Below, in pieces: positions 61,252-61,289 of a stretch of DNA of 61,289 nt. The DNA comes from an uncultured Ruminiclostridium sp. GTDB taxonomy: Bacteria > Bacillota > Clostridia > Oscillospirales > Ruminococcaceae. The translations under genes and the position numbers were made by a program. The notes below the pieces were generated by a model. It was not told the DNA's origin. It saw nothing but the letters and a program-made list of their open reading frames with translations, and made no database searches. Position 1 is the stretch's first letter, and each line of letters starts with the position of its first letter. The DNA is taken from positions 1-61,289 of the forward strand of contig CATLBH010000010.1 in the NCBI GenBank assembly GCA_949878745.1, in the 5' to 3' direction.

Positions 61252-61289
61252 AGGTGACACCAAAGGGGGGGAGATGGTGAACAGGCTAC

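Noticed and set aside
1-61289. CRISPR arrays, tRNA and rRNA genes, prophage or integrative element genes
   Set aside because: Looked for spacer-repeat periodicity, tRNA-like CCA ends and integrase motifs; nothing convincing was found. The only regular array is the 117-bp tandem repeat, which has no spacer structure.

Overview
The window looks like chromosomal DNA of a low-to-mid GC gut or rumen Clostridia, most likely an Oscillospiraceae/Ruminococcus-type anaerobe. The evidence is a T-box leader, strong SD sequences, TTGACA-N17-TATAAT promoters, a reverse-order rubrerythrin, DUF4358 and AzlCD families, a dockerin-bearing surface enzyme, and cytoplasmic GH10 and GH26 glycanases. The genus is an inference. 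No rRNA, tRNA, CRISPR array, integrase or phage structural gene was found.

Left part (1-16000). A two-component system runs off the left edge (sensor kinase partial at 1-481, OmpR-type regulator 485-1186). Next comes a minus-strand defence-type island: a Shedu-like nuclease (8446-9759), a truncated SIR2 gene joined out of frame to a HerA/DUF87 ATPase (8317-6124), an ABC-2 transporter (6050-4348), and two overlapping ORFs that look like a GAP1-type conflict protein split in two (4323-1487). A reverse rubrerythrin gene and a heterodimeric ABC exporter follow. A 315-bp TTA-flanked MITE carrying nested palindromes sits at 15702-16016.

Middle (16000-38400). A BlaI/BlaR1-like repressor and protease pair has a clear operator. 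An AraC-GyrI regulator lies between two IS5-family transposase remnants. After it come azlCD, a sugar ABC importer (binding protein plus two permeases), a TraX-like membrane protein, a second heterodimeric ABC exporter, then convergent comF-recD2-small ORF-prmA. A self-regulated TetR/CPBP-like pair follows.

Right part (36986-61289). A membrane-anchored cohesin-like protein lies next to a 1689-residue secreted M60-type metallopeptidase with a dockerin. A T-box-controlled thrS encodes an enzyme lacking most of the TGS domain. Then come a U32-like gene with a predicted leaderless transcript, dut, an orphan FakA C-terminal domain, the mreB-mreC-mreD-PBP2 cell-shape cluster (a second MITE sits between mreC and mreD), mgsA, hisS, GH10, GH26, a DUF4358 lipoprotein, a TetR/flavodoxin pair, gap, and a 117-bp tandem repeat at the right edge.

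The most unusual pattern is a dispersed intergenic family of paired perfect or near-perfect palindromes. Their frame is conserved (ends TACTAAT/ATTAGTA, central ATTACACCCGAAACACTA, loop TTTGTCTATAAT), but the arm sequences change while staying complementary. The second main lead is the SIR2-HerA / ABC transporter / split GAP1 gene set beside Shedu.
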